From Tieghemiomyces parasiticus (taxonomy: Eukaryota; Kickxellomycota; Dimargaritomycetes; Dimargaritales; Dimargaritaceae), in contig JANBPT010000059.1 in the NCBI GenBank assembly GCA_027575765.1, positions 1-64,000 of the forward strand: a stretch of DNA of 64,000 bases. Reading direction: 5' to 3'. The position numbers were made by a program, and so were the translations under genes. This document shows, piece by piece, positions 45,016-55,253 of this stretch (position 1 is the stretch's first letter; each line of letters begins with the position of its first letter). Below the pieces are notes generated by a model that saw only the letters and a list, made by a program, of their open reading frames with translations, made no database searches and was not told the origin of the DNA.

Positions 45016-47928
45016 ATGTCCTTCATGAAGTGGATCGGCATGGCGCCGTCCCACAAGGTCACGGAGGCTGACGTGTGGCCCGGCGGCCCTGAGCGATTCT
45101 TTGGTCTCGAAAACTTTGGCAACACCTGTTACTGCAATTCCATCCTCCAAGCCCTCTACCACTGTCCCGCCTTCCGGGACTGCGTGCTTAACTATCCGCA
45201 ACACTACCTGAAAACCTCCCCACCCCCGTCAGCCAGCACCCCGACGCCGCCGCCACAATCCACCTCTGAACCCTCGACCGCCTCCACCCTTGGCATCAAC
45301 GGTCACGGCGGCACTGTCGGGTTCACCCGCTCCCGGCCACCCTTCCGCCGCCTTAGTTTCCGCGGTACACCCCCCGGTCCGGGCCACCCGGCCGAGCCCC
45401 GATTGACGCGATCCACCTCCCACTATGCTGAGGGTCTCGCCTCGACCGCCGAGCCCGATTCCCATGCCCTGGCCCCTCATATGACCGCCAACGCCATCGG
45501 CGTCCCGGACAGTATGTTCACAGCACTCAAGGATCTATTCTACGCCCTGAGTACTCAAAAAAAGCGCACCGGGGTGTACTCGCCCAACTCGTTCATCCAG
45601 AAGTTGCGCAAGGAAAACGGTAAGTAGACAGGATGACACAGAGCCTTTAATCCCGGTCCCAGTCCAAGCTGTCACTTTATCTCACACTTGCTCGCCACAT
45701 CGTTCTAAGCTACCACCAGACCCAGCGCGCCTCTAACTATTCGATTGAGGCTCCCAGCACACTCCTGTGGGTCACTATTCTTTTCGATCCCCAACTTCCC
45801 CCCCCAACGCACTAACCATGGCCACTCTATTCCTATATCTCATTGCCCTCCACCGCCAGAACTCTTCCGCGGCACCATGCACCAGGACGCCCACGAATTC
45901 CTGAATTTCATGTTGAATGCTATCGTCGAGGATGTGGGGAAGATCCAGAGCCAACTATCTTCGCGGCGGGGGTCGTCTGCCTCTAGCACCCAGGGTGATA
46001 CCAAGTCAGCCAACTCTCAGGATTCCGCCGCCGCCTCCACTCCGGGCGACGGCAAGACCTGGCTCCACACCTTGTTCGAAGGTATTTTGACCAACGAGAC
46101 CAAGTGTTTAACATGCGAGACTGTCACCAGCCGCGAGGAAAGCTTCCTGGACCTCTCCATCGACATTGAGGACAACTCCAGTGTCACCAGCTGCCTGCGG
46201 CAGTTCTCGGCCAGCGAGGTCTTGTGCCAAAAGAACAAGTTCTTCTGCGACGAGTGTGGTGGATTGCAGGAGGCCGAGAAACGGATGAAGGTCCAAAAGC
46301 TACCGCCTATCCTGGCCCTGCACCTCAAACGCTTCAAATTTCAGGAACGGCTGGGCCGCAACGTCAAGCTATCCTTCCGCGTACTATTCCCGCTCGAGCT
46401 GCGCCTGCCCAATACCACCGACCAGGCCGATAACCCCGATCGCCTCTACACCCTCTTCGCCGTCTGCGTCCACATTGGCAGCAGCCCTTACCACGGGCAC
46501 TACGTCTCGGTTGTCAAGAGCCATGACCGGTGGATACTGTTTGACGACGACACGGTGGAGGTGAGTGGCCATTCGGCGATAGCAGTCGGTCATGCCGGGA
46601 TAGGCACGCCCTTCTCATGGGGACGGGCGGCTATATTAACGTCAATATTTTTGCTTATCCACTTTTCCTTCCTCCCCCCCATCATTTGTCTTCCCCGCCC
46701 AGATCATGGAGGAGGACGATATCCACAAGTATTTTGGCGACCACCCACGCGCCGGTTCGGGCTACTTACTCTTCTACCAGGCCGCCGACCTCGATCCGGC
46801 TGCTCTGGACCTACCGCATTACACTTACCCGTCGCCAACCAATTCGACTATTTCGGTATCTGATAGTACCGAGGGGGGCACATCCGATTCCCCCCCGGAC
46901 GTCCACCGCGCCAAGACGGATCTACCGGCCGCCACTAGTGAGCGGTCGGCCGCACGCCCCACAACCGGCCGGCCTCACCGGTCCGGCCACGACTCCCCTG
47001 CCTCCTCAAAACGATCCTCCTCCCTATTTGCCCACCGCACCGAGGATATGGTGAGCGACGCCATCAAGACCCGCAGTCCATCCCTCGCCGCTGACCTCAC
47101 CCCGCAACCAAGCCTGCCTTTACTCGACGCCCTACCCTCCGCGCCCTTCGAACTGCCTCCGGACCAGCCCGCCAAGATTCCGCCCTTTGCTGCGGGGACC
47201 CCCTTCCGGACTACCCCGGCCGCCGGGTTGACCCCGCCACTCGTCTCGGCCAAGACTTATTCGCACGACTTGCCGTCTTCCACCAACGCGCATCCGACCC
47301 CTTGGTCCACACAACCCACCCCGTTCGTTACCCGGTCGACCTCGGCCCACGCCCCGCTCCCTCCGCTACCGCGGTCTCCCTCCCGGGCGTTTGTCAAGGG
47401 TGACGCGGGTCCAACCTACCTCTCGACGACCGGCCCGGGCCCGACGCCGACCCACGAAGCGGGCGCCAACACCGCCGCTACCTCCCCTTCCACTGCCCCT
47501 CCCGTGGCCTCTGCGACTGATCATCCCTCACCATCTGCGCCCTATGGTAAGTCGCCCGGCTTAAATCCAATGTTTTGCATACGCCCGCCCTCTCGTGCGC
47601 TAGGTCCTTCGAAGTGCGGTGCACGTTTTGGATCAGAATAGCTCATACATTTGGCGGCACTTGATTGTCTTCACCGTTACCCCTTCCTCTTGGACTGCAC
47701 CCTGCAGACAAGGTTGCCGCGTCCGCCTTACCCCGAAAGGGCTCTGCAACGCACACAGCCGCTACTTTACCCAGCAGCCATCCGGCTAACGGTCAAAGTA
47801 GCACCAGTCCTCTAGCTGCGCTCTCCAATCCGTCGTCATGGTTTAGCCGTCGCGATCCCAGTGCCAAGGTCAAGGACCTCCCTTCGTCATCGTCTAAATT
47901 CTGGAAACCGAGCGTATCTAAGCGCTAG
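45016..47928 (+). CDS. Ubiquitin-specific protease, CreB / USP12-USP46 type
   Basis: Exons 45016-45619, 45860-46560, 46703-47546 and 47708-47928 join in frame to 789 residues. The catalytic Cys box is [18 protein letters not shown] (C38). The conserved [14 protein letters not shown] motif is restored across intron 1. Zinc-ribbon pairs are CLTC and CDEC. The His box is [18 protein letters not shown] with H415, followed by FDDD (about 429-432). An insert of about 90 Pro/Ser/Thr residues splits the thumb after residue 70. Residues from about 460 to 789 are a disordered Ser/Pro/Thr tail. Fungal CreB works with a WD40 partner in carbon catabolite repression; fission yeast Ubp9 and human USP12/46 are relatives. 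Activity should be intact. The 3' end faces the CnxE gene across 206 bases. Confidence 0.93.
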
Positions 47929-48134
47929 ACTGAAGGAAACTGTGGTCCAATTTCGGTTTCTCACCAATGTCCTAACCGAGTTGGACTTGCGACCCTACTC
48001 ACCCCCCCTACCGTGTACAAAAATACGAAAACCAGGGTTAATTAATTTTATATAAAGAACACAAAATCGATATACCGACAAGCAACGTACGATAAGCTTC
48101 GGTGGCTCATAAGATGCCAGCAATCATTCATTGA

Positions 48135-50901
48135 TTAAAATCCATGATGGTTCAGCAAACGGTCAATGAGGAGGACCGAGATTTCAGAGCCGGCCTCTAA
48201 GACGGCTCGGTGGGGTTCTCGAGCGGGAAGGATCAGCAGGGCATTGCTGTTGGCAAAGCTGAGTAGGCGGCTGCTCCGTTGGTGCTCGGTGGCGCTCCAG
48301 GCCACGACGGGGGCTGGGTGGTAGGGGGCGGTGGCCTCCCCGGCATCAAAGTACGTCATGACCACCCCCCGGTGGTATTCCGGTCGCCTGTCCAAAGGGA
48401 GGTCGTGTTGTAGCTAGAAAATGGATCGATGGAGGGGAGAGGAAGAAAGAGAGAGAGGGGGGGAATGTGGATACAGTACGTTAGTGATGGAACTGAAGCG
48501 GCCCGTTGCTAAATCGGGTCAAAGGGAGCTAGAGCGGGGCAAGCGGATAAAGAAGCCGACACCCCGCCAGAAGCTAGCGTGCCCCTCATTTACCTTAGCG
48601 GTTAGGCGCGGTAGCTCGGGCGCGGGTTCGTGGGCCATACGACGGAGAGTGGGTAGCACGTAGAGATGGGCGGTGACGATGGCCGACACGGGGTTGCCTG
48701 GAAGAGCGAACACAAGTAACGGGGCCGCGGTCGGGTGGGCTGGACGGTTGATGGTGGCGAACACGGTAGGTTTACCAGGCTTCATGTTGACGCGGCCAAA
48801 GTGGATCCGCGCTCCCACCTCGTGCTCTAGGACCGACTTGAGCACGTCCTTCTCGCCCATTGAGACACCCCCGCTACTGACCAGCACGTCGACTCTGCTG
48901 CCCGTGGCGTCCTGCTTCAACGTTTTGAGCAAAAATTCCCGCACCGTGTCCGCACTGGGTACCAGTGGAGTAAGTGCCAATCGGAAATGATAGGAGGAGA
49001 GGAGAGGGGCAGGAGGTGATGTATGGTCCGCGTTAATTAAAAAGCCAAAGGAGTGCATCGGGCAGCCCTTGGGGAGGGGGGCCGGGGGCCAAGGAAGGTT
49101 AATTACATCGAGGACTGTGCCCGTCTCCCATTTCTGACACTCTAATATTGACCTACTACCGTGCGGAACTTACTCGTCACGGACGATACCCAGGTCGACC
49201 ACGGGGAAGTTGTGGCCACGCAGGGCAGCGAGTAGGGCTGGTCGGTTGGAATCATAAATACGACCGGCCGGCAGGGGGGTTTCACCGCCCGCAGTAGCGC
49301 CCTCGGCCGAACCGGGTCCGTCCACCAGCTCCGACCCCGTGGAAAACACGCCCACGATAGGCCGGCGGTACACCTCGACCTGGCGGACTCCGAGGGAAAC
49401 CAAGGCGCCCAGTTCGGCGCCAGCCAGCCCTAGGCGGTCGCCGGTACGGAGCACGACCTGGCCTTGCTGGATATCAGACCCCACGGCACGGATATTCTCG
49501 CCGGATTGTACGGTACCGGAGATGATGATCGAAGCCTCCTCCTGAGCGTCGGCGGCCATGGCGTTCAATTCAGTATACTCAACCATGACCACCGCGTCGG
49601 CACCATCGGGCACCGGAGCGCCCGTGCTGACTCTCACGGCCGTGAGGGTCGGGCTCGCTGCGGTGGCCCCTTGGTCCTCACCCTGGACCGCCGAGTCAGT
49701 GAGCGCGGGAACGTCTTGGGCGAGTGAGCCGGCGACGGAAGCCGGGCCCACCTGGTAAATACCGGGTCCGTCGGCCGCCCTTACCGCGTAACCATCTACC
49801 ATCGAGGCGCGAAAGGCCGGGACCGAGACAGGTGCCACCACATCCTGGGCCAACACACGACCCACCAGGGCCGGAGTCACCGCCAGGGTTTCGGTGCCGA
49901 GGTCGGTAGATAACTGGGTTTGGATCAGCCGTCCGGCCTCGGCCACCGACACCATGGGGAACTGGGACTCACGGTGCCGGTGGGCCACAGCCACGCGGTG
50001 GTGAACGTGGGATGTGGCGGAAGGATCGACCACCGTAGGGTGGTCGGCGTGTACGCAACGGTGGCCATGCCCATGGCCGTGGCCCGTCGGGCGAGGAGGT
50101 AGCTGTGGCTTAGCAACTGAATGCTGTTCCGCGCCGCCGGATGGGTTCATCCGCTGGTGCAGTTCCCGACTGCTCGCCTGGCCGCGGATGAGGTCGAGGG
50201 CGTGCGGGAGGGACGGCAAGACGGCCTCGAGGTTCTCCACAGCGGCCTTGGGTTTCCCCGGCAGGGTCAGCACCAAAGTCCGGCAACGTACCCCGCAGAC
50301 CGGTCGCGAGAGGGTGGCCAGTGGGGTTATGCCCAGCGAATGTGTCAGCATGGCCGCCGTGAAGCCCGGGCAGATCCGCGTGAGCAACGGCTCGACCGCC
50401 TCCGGGGTCACATCGTCGGGGCTTAGACCCGTCCCGCCCGAGGTCAGCAGGAGGTCGATAGTGGGGTCCGCGCTGGCTTGGAAATAATTGTCAGGATTGT
50501 GGAGGTCGCGCGGGGCCGCCGGCTGGGTCCAGCGTGTCACCGCCCGCTGGATTTGGCCCACGTCGTCAGCCACTACGTCGGTGGCTATCACCCGCCACGT
50601 GGCGCGGCCGGCCGTACGGAGGAAGCCTACCAAGTGCTCGACCGCCCGGTCAGCGGTGGTACCTTGGTACACACTGGTGCTTACTGCGGTGGGAGGGGGG
50701 GAGTGTGAGTAGCAGTAGTAGTAGTAGTAGGTCGGTTATACAGCGTAGGCGGGGTTTTAGTAGGCCACGACTTGACGACAGTTTACCCAGCCTCGGGAAT
50801 GTCTGCCGACCAGACCACTATGCAGCTACACATATGTTTTGGAGTTACTTGCGCAGCGGTTACGAACCTACAAGGATAGCGACACGGTATTCAGCCGTCA
50901 T
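48135..50901 (-). CDS. Gephyrin-type molybdenum cofactor synthesis fusion (MogA-MoeA), CnxE/NIT-9
   Basis: Four minus-strand exons, 50901-50868, 50683-49174, 48954-48594 and 48413-48135, give 727 residues. The N-terminal G domain (about 1-175; [16 protein letters not shown] near 92, [12 protein letters not shown] near 137) resembles MogA, which adenylylates molybdopterin. The C-terminal E domain (about 250-727; [11 protein letters not shown] near 302, [30 protein letters not shown]) resembles MoeA, which inserts molybdate. The linker (about 212-249) is His-rich, with GHGHGHGH and eleven histidines in all. Introns 2 and 3 use GTAAGT and GTAAAT. Intron 1 is less sure: the best fit is GTAG|GTTCGT to CCGCAG|TA, giving [14 protein letters not shown], which has the family's spacing; a donor at 50863 with acceptor TAAG| gives the same length. 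The product is needed for nitrate reductase and other molybdoenzymes, none of which lies in the window. Confidence 0.92.
50708..50730. repeat. AGT trinucleotide microsatellite in CnxE intron 1
   Basis: About seven AGT/AGC units lie inside the first intron of the CnxE gene, just upstream (on the minus strand) of its acceptor. Confidence 0.85.
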
Positions 50902-51575
50902 GGTGTTCTAGCGCTGGCTACAGAGAAAGGAATGCGGCCGGAATGATGGCCTGGAGAAGCAATATATGCGAGATTAACCACAGGGCCGCGGTTAAGGGAA
51001 TGAGCGAAGTCAAGGACCCCAGTAGGGTATTGGGCGGTCGCGAGGTGTAGAAGTGGGCGGGCATGGCCTAGGCACTGGCGGAGAAGGCGTGGCCCCTTAC
51101 CAACCCCCCTCTTCATTTGCGGCGGGCGAGTGTGACCGTCTATGGGACGGCATGGAAATGGGACATATACCCGCCAAAGTGCAGATAAATTCCCGGTGCT
51201 TACATGCGTCATTAATATTTAACTCGTCCTCACGTCACGAACAACTCCGCCAAGTGCGACGTTGTAATCGCCTGATAATATCTCGGGCCCAGTGACAAGG
51301 GAGTGCTACGCTACGGCCACTTTCACCGGCGCGCACTCCAGCAGGCTCTGGTGGTTTAGTTCACGTTAAAATGGTACATTTGCTCAATTTAATAAACAGT
51401 GACCAGTGCCTAACGAGGATCCCTCCAAACAAGCGTATAGTTATGGGGCGTGGGTTCCAAGTTAAGGGGGCTGGTTAATGGTACAGAAAGAGGGGGTAGT
51501 TCGCAGAGCCAATAGCGGCTAAACGAGAGGCGAGGAAGGGTTTCAGGCACCAGGGAAGGATGAAGCCTGCTGAGC
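50902..51575. other. Spacer between the CnxE gene start and the 77-codon gene
   Basis: The 674-base spacer should hold the CnxE promoter and the 3' end of the small minus-strand gene. No convincing TATA box, RNA gene or coding frame is seen. Confidence 0.5.
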
Positions 51576-51809
51576 CTAATCGTCCTGCTTGGGGGCGTTA
51601 GCCTCAGTCTGGCGCTTCTCAGACTCGAGCGGCACGTCTTTGACCATATCGAGGGTGGCCCGGGTGCGTTCCTGGTCGAAGGTGACCTTCTGGCCCAGGG
51701 ACTGCAGCAGGGCGTCCTCCTTGAGCTGCTCGGTAGGCGGGTGGTTGGGAATGTGGCCCTGCTGGGGCTCGACCTGGGTCTTGAACTGTTTGCTGTCGTT
51801 GGAAGACAT
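51576..51809 (-). CDS. Small hydrophilic protein, 77 residues, unknown
   Basis: A single exon from an ATG at 51809 codes for a highly charged protein rich in Gln, Lys, Glu and Asp. The middle (TEQLKEDALLQSLGQKVTFD) and the end (RATLDMVKDVPLESEKRQ) look helical and amphipathic. There is no signal peptide, Cys or membrane segment. The amino-acid composition is protein-like, unlike shadow frames nearby, and codon use favours G/C in third positions like real genes in the window. It starts 1.1 kb from the divergent LEA-like gene. The gene is probable, not certain. Confidence 0.55.
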   Translation of the reverse strand: MSSNDSKQFKTQVEPQQGHIPNHPPTEQLKEDALLQSLGQKVTFDQERTRATLDMVKDVPLESEKRQTEANAPKQDD

Positions 51810-52954
51810 GGTGAATGAGGGGTAAGAAAGAGCGATGGGTGGGTAATGAGGGGTAGAGCGAGCGCTGGAGCGGTGAAACGATAGGTATAGTGTGGGAGGC
51901 AACCCGAGGTGCGAGGCGGTGACTTGATAAAGGGCGCGTCTCTGCGCCAAGCCTTGGCCTCATGCACACTTCCTCCACAACACCTTAGCTTATGAAGCGA
52001 AGGAGGGAGGTGGGAGGGAAAGTAGTCCCACCCGGCGTCACCTGCCAATCTCACGAGCGGTCCCTTGGGTAACACACTTAAGGAGTGACGCCATCGCGTT
52101 TGGCCCAGGGAATGCGTAGTGGTGGGGTATCCAGTATGTGGGGTCTTACCTGGGGGCAGCAGTGGGGGATGACATCGGGGGAGGGGGACCGACCGCCTCT
52201 CGATCCCGCCGCCTCTCTCAAGTAAGGCAAATATCGTGCATTGACGAGCTCGCGAGTAGGTGCGTAATTACATGGTGTAGAACAGCCCCCATCGCATTTG
52301 TACCCTATCATAAACAGCAGATTGACAGTTCCTCTCCCCAGCCACACGTCGTCACGCAGGCGTGCGCCGCAGACTTGAAGTAATGGTCCGCGGCATTTTA
52401 GCCTCGACCCCGTCGTCTCCCCTCCATGGCGAGCTTTCTACGTCGACTGACCGGCGGTGCGCGCCCGTGAGGGCTATACACGGGGGATGATGACAATATT
52501 AGCTTCAGTGGAGGAGGCAGAGATATCAATGACCTCATCGGTAATTCGACCCGCCCAACCTTCTCGTCCCCTCTCTCCACCGATCATCATCAACCCTGCG
52601 CGACTGCGCCGCATCGCCCATTTATACTCGGTGGACGCGACGTCACACCCTGCTTCGGCCCTCGGCTATATAGCCCGCGCAACCCGCCGAGCTGGCCGTG
52701 ATCTCCTTACCACCTTATTGCACACGCATATCCCCTGTACACCACCCTCGGCGCTACTACGGTATCTCTCGACTATTCCATTATTCACTGTATATCATGT
52801 ACCATTACCTTTGGTTTCCTCTGAACTAAGCTTGATCCATTGCCCTGACCACCTATTATACTGTACACCGAGATTTTCGATATTCTCGTTCACTGCCCGT
52901 CCCATCCCTCCTCCTGTCTATTGTGCTTCCCTCCCACCACAGTCCCCACTCACC
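51810..52954. other. Divergent spacer upstream of the LEA-like gene
   Basis: The frame of the LEA-like protein is open upstream from about 52457 and contains in-frame ATG codons at 52487 and 52490. The translation there is Pro/Ser-rich leader-like sequence. A TATATAG motif at 52667 lies inside it, so transcription more likely starts downstream and uses the ATG at 52955. Confidence 0.5.
52667..52673 (+). promoter_or_regulatory. Probable TATA box of the LEA-like gene
   Basis: TATATAG lies 282 bases upstream of the ATG at 52955; a long CT-rich leader follows. The spacing is longer than for the other TATA genes here. Confidence 0.4.
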
Positions 52955-54907
52955 ATGCTGGAGTCAACGACTGTAGCCCAAGGTCACATCTTGGACGAGC
53001 TCAAACACAAGCTGGCCCTCGACAGGGACCGTTCCGGGGCCACTGGTGAGCAGCTCGTGGACCGCTTGCACGAGGAGTTTACGAGTCTGCTCCACCAGCT
53101 TGACGAAGCGGCGGCGCAGCTCACCGGTGAGGCCCGCACCCGTTACGAATCAGCCAAAGCCCGCCTGGAGGCTGCCGACCGCAACGGCGCCCCTTACGAC
53201 CGCCTCAAGGTGGACGCCCAGTACGTACTGGAGGATGTACGCGACCTGGCCCGCGAGAAGACCGGGCGGGCCCAGCATGTGGTGGGCCAAAAGGCCCAGG
53301 AAGCTAAGCACTATGTCGGCCAGAAGGCCTATGGCGCCAAGCAATTTGCCGACGAGAAGGTTCACGACGCTCAGTACTACGCCGACCAGAGGGCCCAGCA
53401 GGCCACCAACTACGCTGGCGAAAAGCTTCAGGACGCCCGCTACTACGCCGGCGAGAAGGCCGAGGAGGCTCAGATGTACGCCGGCGAGAAGGCTGGCGAC
53501 TTAAAAGACTACGCGGCCGGCCAGCTCTACTCGGCCGCCGATTACGCTGGAGGGAAGTTCGAGGAGGTTAAGGGTGCTGCCTACGACACGGCCGAGGCGA
53601 TCAAGGGACAGGCCACCTCCTACGCCGATGCCAAGGCCACCCAGGCCAGCGATGCTGCCAACCAGGCCAAGACGGTGGCAACCCGCGCAGGCCGCGCTGG
53701 CTACGAGGAGGTTACCGGGTTCTGGGGCCGTCTGGGTGATTACTTGCCCGGCCTAGGCCACCTCCTGAACCGCCACCCTTCGGCCAACGACCTGACCCGT
53801 TGTCCGTGCCACCGTGACCCGGACTACCATCACCGCGTGGGTCCCACCGGCGGTGCCATCCCGCCTGCTGAGCCGGCCTTGCCAGCCTGCACCCACGGGG
53901 CGTGGCTGGGCGGGGATTCGACCTCCGACCTCCAGCAGAGGGTGTGCAACCAGGCCCCTGCCTTCGCCCAGCGCGAAACCACGGGTGAGGGTCTCAGCCC
54001 GGAGGTCTACTTTAACCAGATGCGCGCCCTGCTTGACACCCAGTACCAGGCTCTGCGCGAGGCGGCCCTCCCCGGCGACCAGCACGATCATAATAAGGTC
54101 GCTGCGTCCCGCCCCGTCCTCCGGCTGGGTGGGGGTCGCCTGGCCGTACCCAACGCACCGGTCTCGGCCTTCTACACGGCCCTACTCGGCACCTACTTTT
54201 TAGTGCTGCTGCGCCGCCTGTCCAACCACCGCCGCGAGTTGGATGTGCGCCGACGCCTCCTCCATGGCTCCGTGGCCGAGGCGGCGGGAACCGGACCCGC
54301 CCTTAACACGCGGCGCGCCAGTCGCGACTACCTACCCGTGGCCCAGGCCTCCTTAGCCTTTGAGCGTCACTTTTCCGCCCTGAGCGGGGCCGTCACCCGC
54401 CTGGCCCAGCTGGCCGTGGTGGCTCCCGTGACGGCTGTGCTCCTGCTGATTATGGAGCTGAATGGATATGCCCGCACCTTGCTCCACGCTCTGTTTATGA
54501 TGCTAGTCGTCGGTGCCGCCATGGTGGGTCAGACGCCGAGCCCGCGCTTGGCTACTACCCCTACTGCCACTACCGGTAGCCACAGTGAATCGGTGGAAAC
54601 CTCGCCCTTGGGCTCGCCGTCCCGCCGGACCACTCGCCAGTCGTCTAGCAGCGCCAAGGTCACCCGGGATAATGGTGAGGACAGCACCAGTGACGACGAC
54701 AACGAGAAGTCGGACCTGCTGCACCATCACCATTACCTCCACCATCACCCGCACGTGCCGTCCGCTCGTGAGGTGTTAGACGAGGTCTCCACGGTGGCCT
54801 CGTCGACCTCTGCCGGCCAGTGGCTCACCAAGACTGTGGCGGCGGTGGCCCTCGCGTCGACTGTGTACACCACCCTGACGGGCCACGTGTGGTGGACCTG
54901 CGCCTAG
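52955..54907 (+). CDS. LEA-like 11-mer repeat protein with C-terminal membrane segments
   Basis: The single-exon protein has 650 residues. Residues 1-105 are helical and charged. Residues 110-241 are about twelve consecutive 11-residue repeats of the type AGEKAEEAQMY, each with a small residue, Lys/Glu and a closing aromatic in the first eight. This is the pattern of group 3 LEA proteins and apolipoprotein-like amphipathic helices. A Cys/His/Pro-rich linker (about 275-330; CPCHRDPDYHH) follows. Hydrophobic segments lie at about 402-420, 483-501 and 504-524, and a weaker one at the C-terminus (about 622-648). A His-rich stretch LLHHHHYLHHHPH occurs near 590. LEA-type repeats protect membranes and proteins during drying, and similar helices coat lipid surfaces; here the protein appears tethered to a membrane. 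This combination is not a family I know. The ATG at 52955 has a CACC context. Confidence 0.85.
   Translation: MLESTTVAQGHILDELKHKLALDRDRSGATGEQLVDRLHEEFTSLLHQLDEAAAQLTGEARTRYESAKARLEAADRNGAPYDRLKVDAQYVLEDVRDLAREKTGRAQHVVGQKAQEAKHYVGQKAYGAKQFADEKVHDAQYYADQRAQQATNYAGEKLQDARYYAGEKAEEAQMYAGEKAGDLKDYAAGQLYSAADYAGGKFEEVKGAAYDTAEAIKGQATSYADAKATQASDAANQAKTVATRAGRAGYEEVTGFWGRLGDYLPGLGHLLNRHPSANDLTRCPCHRDPDYHHRVGPTGGAIPPAEPALPACTHGAWLGGDSTSDLQQRVCNQAPAFAQRETTGEGLSPEVYFNQMRALLDTQYQALREAALPGDQHDHNKVAASRPVLRLGGGRLAVPNAPVSAFYTALLGTYFLVLLRRLSNHRRELDVRRRLLHGSVAEAAGTGPALNTRRASRDYLPVAQASLAFERHFSALSGAVTRLAQLAVVAPVTAVLLLIMELNGYARTLLHALFMMLVVGAAMVGQTPSPRLATTPTATTGSHSESVETSPLGSPSRRTTRQSSSSAKVTRDNGEDSTSDDDNEKSDLLHHHHYLHHHPHVPSAREVLDEVSTVASSTSAGQWLTKTVAAVALASTVYTTLTGHVWWTCA
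53282..53677 (+). repeat. Tandem 33-base coding repeats (11-mer protein repeats)
   Basis: About twelve in-frame 33-base units code for residues 110-241 of the LEA-like protein. The units closest in sequence are numbers 5-7 (53414-53512; AGEKLQDARYY, AGEKAEEAQMY, AGEKAGDLKDY), which points to fairly recent internal duplication; outer units are diverged. Confidence 0.85.
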
Positions 54908-55253
54908 GTCGCTTGCCCCGTTCCTTCATCACACTATCCCTGTGGCTCTCTCGGCTCGTCGAATATGAACATATATGTCCTCCTAAACTGTCCCTCCCTT
55001 AGCCCATTTTTTTATTGCTTTACTTTGCTTTGCGTTTAATACGCTAAAACCATTTTCCAGGTTAGCCCGTACTTTTTTTTTGGCCCCCCTCTCCTTCACC
55101 CACTCACTCAGTGTTGATAGTAAACATGTCCAATTTTTAAAGGAATGCAAGTTGTGATTTATATATTATATACATACCAATATTATCATTGTATCGATGA
55201 TGTGATCAGTCGCTAAGGCGCAGCGGCGACGGGGTTATCTCGCTGACGCGTGG
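54908..55253. other. Convergent spacer (346 bases)
   Basis: T- and A-rich 3' region between the LEA-like and SPX-RING genes, with several T runs. Nothing else is seen. Confidence 0.5.

Noticed and set aside
51410..52075. A 221-codon minus-strand frame overlapping the 77-codon gene
   Set aside because: It is Ser/Pro/Arg-rich shadow sequence in another frame; the 77-codon frame has the more protein-like composition.
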